In this document: positions 6,249-7,726 of the stretch, piece by piece | Layout: each line of letters starts with the position of its first letter | How positions within the stretch are numbered: the stretch's first letter is position 1 | Source: Chloroflexota bacterium | Lineage (GTDB): Bacteria > Chloroflexota > Dehalococcoidia > UBA2979 | Assembly (NCBI GenBank): GCA_027592975.1 | Contig: JAQCJS010000042.1 | Span: forward strand, 1 to 7,726 | Direction of reading: 5' to 3' | Length of the DNA stretch: 7,726 bases | Program-made: the position numbers and the translations under genes | The notes under the pieces: generated by a model | Told to the model about the DNA's origin: nothing | The model's input: the letters and a program-made list of their open reading frames with translations, nothing else | Databases searched by the model: none

Positions 6249-6303
6249 GTGCGACTCACGCATTCTATGCGACTCACGCATTCTATGCGACTCACGCATT
6301 CTA
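6249..6303. repeat. Three 18-bp tandem repeats, each an imperfect palindrome; probable operator array
   Basis: Three copies of ATGCGACTCACGCAT stand at 6249-6263, 6267-6281 and 6285-6299, separated by TCT; the first has G in place of the first A. Each has 5-bp arms ATGCG/CGCAT around a 5-base centre (the first copy 4 bp). The overlap of CGCAT with TCTA produces the minus-strand hexamer TAGAAT three times (6298-6303, 6280-6285, 6262-6267). The array lies between the divergent DUF1800 gene and the membrane-protein gene, just upstream of the DUF1800 ribosome-binding site. A dimeric regulator bound to each palindrome would cover the hexamer. The 18-bp period keeps the sites on staggered helix faces. 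Coding use is unlikely. Confidence 0.85.
6262..6267 (-). promoter_or_regulatory. Candidate -10 element TAGAAT for the DUF1800-DUF1501 operon
   Basis: The repeat copy nearest the gene supplies TAGAAT on the minus strand, five of six matches to TATAAT. A transcript starting about seven bases further on (near 6255) would have a leader of roughly 30 bases holding GGAAGG and then the ATG at 6226, a normal arrangement. No TTGACA-like -35 is seen 17 bp upstream (that position falls in the neighbouring repeat), so activation or an extended contact may be needed. The other two copies are equally good hexamers. Confidence 0.45.
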
Positions 6304-6421
6304 ACGGAACCACCTCCGTGCGCGTTCGTGCCCGCCCGGTGATCTTCGGAAGACATCTGCGGATGCCGGAGCCCCCGGGGGAAGCCTCGCCCGGGCCGGT
6401 CGCAGGGCGGGCGGGTTCGCC

Positions 6422-6427
6422 TATTGT
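6422..6427 (+). promoter_or_regulatory. Weak candidate -10 element TATTGT for the membrane-protein gene
   Basis: TATTGT is the most AT-rich hexamer in the 157 bases between the repeat array and the GTG start, and would give a leader of about 27 bases. The -35 region (GTCGCA at 6399-6404) is poor. The rest of 6304-6460 shows only short palindromes: TCTTC-g-GAAGA at 6343-6353 and CCCCCGGGGG at 6372-6381. Confidence 0.3.
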
Positions 6428-6460
6428 GTCGGGCTAGGGGCCGGGAACAGAGGGGGCAGC

Positions 6461-7726
6461 GTGGCATCCAGCACGACGGGGATCGCTTCCGAGAACGCAT
6501 CGAAGTCGGCGAGGGGCGGGGAGCGGATCGCCGTCTACGCCGCGACCACCTTCCTGAGCGCGTTCCTGCTCTTCCAGGTCCAGCCGCTCATCGGCAAGGC
6601 GATCCTGCCGTGGTTCGGCGGTGGCTCCGCCGTCTGGACCACGACCATGCTGTTCTTCCAGATGGCGCTTCTGGCCGGGTACGCCTATGCGCACTTCGTC
6701 TCCAGCCGGCTCTCCCTGCGGCGGCAGGGCACCCTGCACATCGTCCTGCTGGCGATCGCCGCGCTGACCATCCCGATCATCCCGGACGCGATGTGGAAGC
6801 CGGAGGACGGCGGCGACCCCACCCTGCGCGTCCTCATCGTGCTCGCGCTCACGGTGGGCGCGCCGTACACGCTGCTCTCCGCCACCGCGCCGCTGGTGCA
6901 ACGCTGGTTCACGCACGACCACCCGGGCGTCTCCCCCTACCGCCTCTACTCGCTCTCCAACATCGGCTCCCTGCTCGCGCTCCTCACCTACCCGATCCTG
7001 TTCGAGCGCTTCCTGGGGCTGCAGACGCAGGCCTGGCTGTGGTCGGTGAGTTATGTCGTATTCGCAGTCACCTGCTCCTACCTCGCGTGGCGGGTGGCGA
7101 GACGCGCCCGCCCGGACGAGACGGCGGAGGACGTCACGGAGGCCGGCGGCACCGCGGCCGTGACGCCTGCGAACGTGGCGCTCTGGCTCGCGCTGCCGGC
7201 GTGCGCCTCCGTGGTGCTGCTGGCGACCACGAACCAACTGACGCAGGACGTCGCCTCCATTCCGCTGCTCTGGGTGCTGCCGCTGGCGCTCTACCTGCTG
7301 ACGTTCATCCTCTGCTTCGGCGACGACCGCACCTACCAGCCGCTGCGCGACGTGCCCCTGCTGGCGGCGGGGCTCGGCGTGGGCGCGTTCGTGCTCGGCG
7401 CGATCACCATGGCGCTGCTCTGGCAGATCCTGCTGTACGCCGGCTCGCTGTTCATCGCCTGTTTCGCGCTGCACGGAGAGCTGGTGCGGCTGCGCCCGGC
7501 CTCCCGCCACCTGACGGCGTTCTACCTGATGGTCTCCGTGGGCGGTGCGCTGGGCGGCCTGCTGGTGGCGATCGCCGCGCCCGCGCTGTTCACCGGCTAC
7601 TGGGAGTACCACCTCGCACTCGTCGCCACCGGCGCACTGGTCGCGATCGCGCGTGGCCTCGATCTCGGGCGGCACCCGCTGGGCGGCTCCGTGGCCCGCA
7701 CCAGGCCGCTCCTGCTGGGCGGCGGG
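6461..7726 (+). CDS. Fused spermidine-synthase-like membrane protein, N-terminal part (cut by window end)
   Basis: The frame opens at GTG 6461, with AGAGGGGG just upstream (6449-6456), and runs 422 codons to the window end without a stop. After a hydrophilic 20-residue head comes the family signature FLSAFLLFQVQPLIGKAILP (31-50) with WFGGGSAVWTTTMLFFQ (51-67), then GAPYTLLSATAPLVQRWF (133-150), YRLYSLSNIGSLLALL (160-175), and TNQLTQDVASIPLLWVLPL (257-275). About 11-12 apolar segments are visible (for example 23-43, 58-78, 92-107, 122-142, 191-211, 238-256, 265-286, 298-318, 320-337, 352-375, 382-397). Full-length relatives are typically several hundred residues longer and end in a spermidine-synthase-like Rossmann domain, which would lie outside this window. 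They are often mis-annotated as ferrichrome transporter permeases. The real role is not established, so I do not call polyamine synthesis. It is divergent from the DUF1800 operon. Confidence 0.88.
   Translation, partial: MASSTTGIASENASKSARGGERIAVYAATTFLSAFLLFQVQPLIGKAILPWFGGGSAVWTTTMLFFQMALLAGYAYAHFVSSRLSLRRQGTLHIVLLAIAALTIPIIPDAMWKPEDGGDPTLRVLIVLALTVGAPYTLLSATAPLVQRWFTHDHPGVSPYRLYSLSNIGSLLALLTYPILFERFLGLQTQAWLWSVSYVVFAVTCSYLAWRVARRARPDETAEDVTEAGGTAAVTPANVALWLALPACASVVLLATTNQLTQDVASIPLLWVLPLALYLLTFILCFGDDRTYQPLRDVPLLAAGLGVGAFVLGAITMALLWQILLYAGSLFIACFALHGELVRLRPASRHLTAFYLMVSVGGALGGLLVAIAAPALFTGYWEYHLALVATGALVAIARGLDLGRHPLGGSVARTRPLLLGGG

Noticed and set aside
5979..6299. Minus-strand frame that reads the 18-bp repeats as MRESHR copies, or the plus-strand equivalent MRLTHS copies
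   Set aside because: The downstream peptide is an Arg/Ala-rich shadow overlapping DUF1800. The nearest GGAGG is 13 bases from the first ATG, and the repeats contain ATG on both strands simply because they are palindromic.
6249..6303. Repeat array as a CRISPR or replication-origin iteron
   Set aside because: The spacers are a constant TCT and only three copies exist, which excludes CRISPR. No replication gene or long AT-rich region is nearby to support an origin.
4274..6304. A 676-residue plus-strand frame opposite DUF1501 and DUF1800
   Set aside because: The product is low-complexity and rich in Arg, His, Val and Gln, without recognisable motifs, while the opposite strand encodes two well-conserved families across the same bases.
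6434..7675. A 413-residue minus-strand frame opposite the membrane protein
   Set aside because: Its composition (runs of Arg, Gln, Glu, Gly) is the mirror of hydrophobic GC-rich codons on the plus strand, where a clear family signature is present.

Overview
This is a GC-rich bacterial segment (by eye roughly two-thirds G+C or more, with the third-position GC bias and long empty antisense frames that go with it). It holds five complete protein genes and one cut off by the right edge. The gene types are a thiolase-like protein, an alpha/beta hydrolase, a family III CoA-transferase, a DUF1501/DUF1800 pair and a fused-spermidine-synthase-type membrane protein. They would suit an aerobic, free-living bacterium such as a Chloroflexota (Dehalococcoidia-like), actinobacterial or proteobacterial lineage. 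No marker gene is present, so the taxonomy is a guess. The genes I could assess have complete reading frames, and I saw no tRNA, rRNA, CRISPR array or transposase.

Left part (1-3428): a 50-bp tandem repeat lies at the extreme left and includes the 3' end of a minus-strand, thiolase-superfamily, lipid-transfer-like gene (97-1230). Divergent from it, after a 123-bp gap, is a tightly coupled two-gene unit: an alpha/beta hydrolase (1354-2247), then a family III (CaiB/BaiF) CoA-transferase (2244-3428) whose start overlaps the hydrolase stop as ATGA. Together they look like a catabolic or acyl-CoA module. The CoA-transferase would load a carboxylic acid onto CoA, the hydrolase would cleave an ester, lactone or C-C bond, and the thiolase-like protein would act on a CoA-linked intermediate. 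The substrate cannot be read from the sequence.

Middle part (3429-6226): a strong hairpin separates the CoA-transferase from a convergent minus-strand operon. That operon encodes a DUF1800 protein (4799-6226) and, 12 bp downstream, a DUF1501 protein with a twin-arginine-like N-terminus (3473-4786). This pairing recurs in many bacteria and its biochemical role is not established. Upstream of the operon is the most distinctive non-coding signal here: three 18-bp repeats. Each holds an imperfect ATGCG-N5-CGCAT palindrome and a TAGAAT hexamer that resembles a -10 element pointing toward DUF1800. A GGAAGG ribosome-binding site and an ATG follow at sensible distances.

Right part (6227-7726): a 234-bp divergent intergenic region, then a plus-strand GTG-initiated polytopic membrane protein (6461 to the window end, 422 codons, no stop). 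It has the N-terminal membrane half of the fused spermidine-synthase-like family. Its expected C-terminal methyltransferase-fold domain would lie beyond the window.

I found no convincing undescribed multi-gene system. The best leads are the triplicated promoter/operator-like array in front of the DUF1800-DUF1501 operon, and the thiolase-like protein that lacks the usual nucleophilic cysteine.
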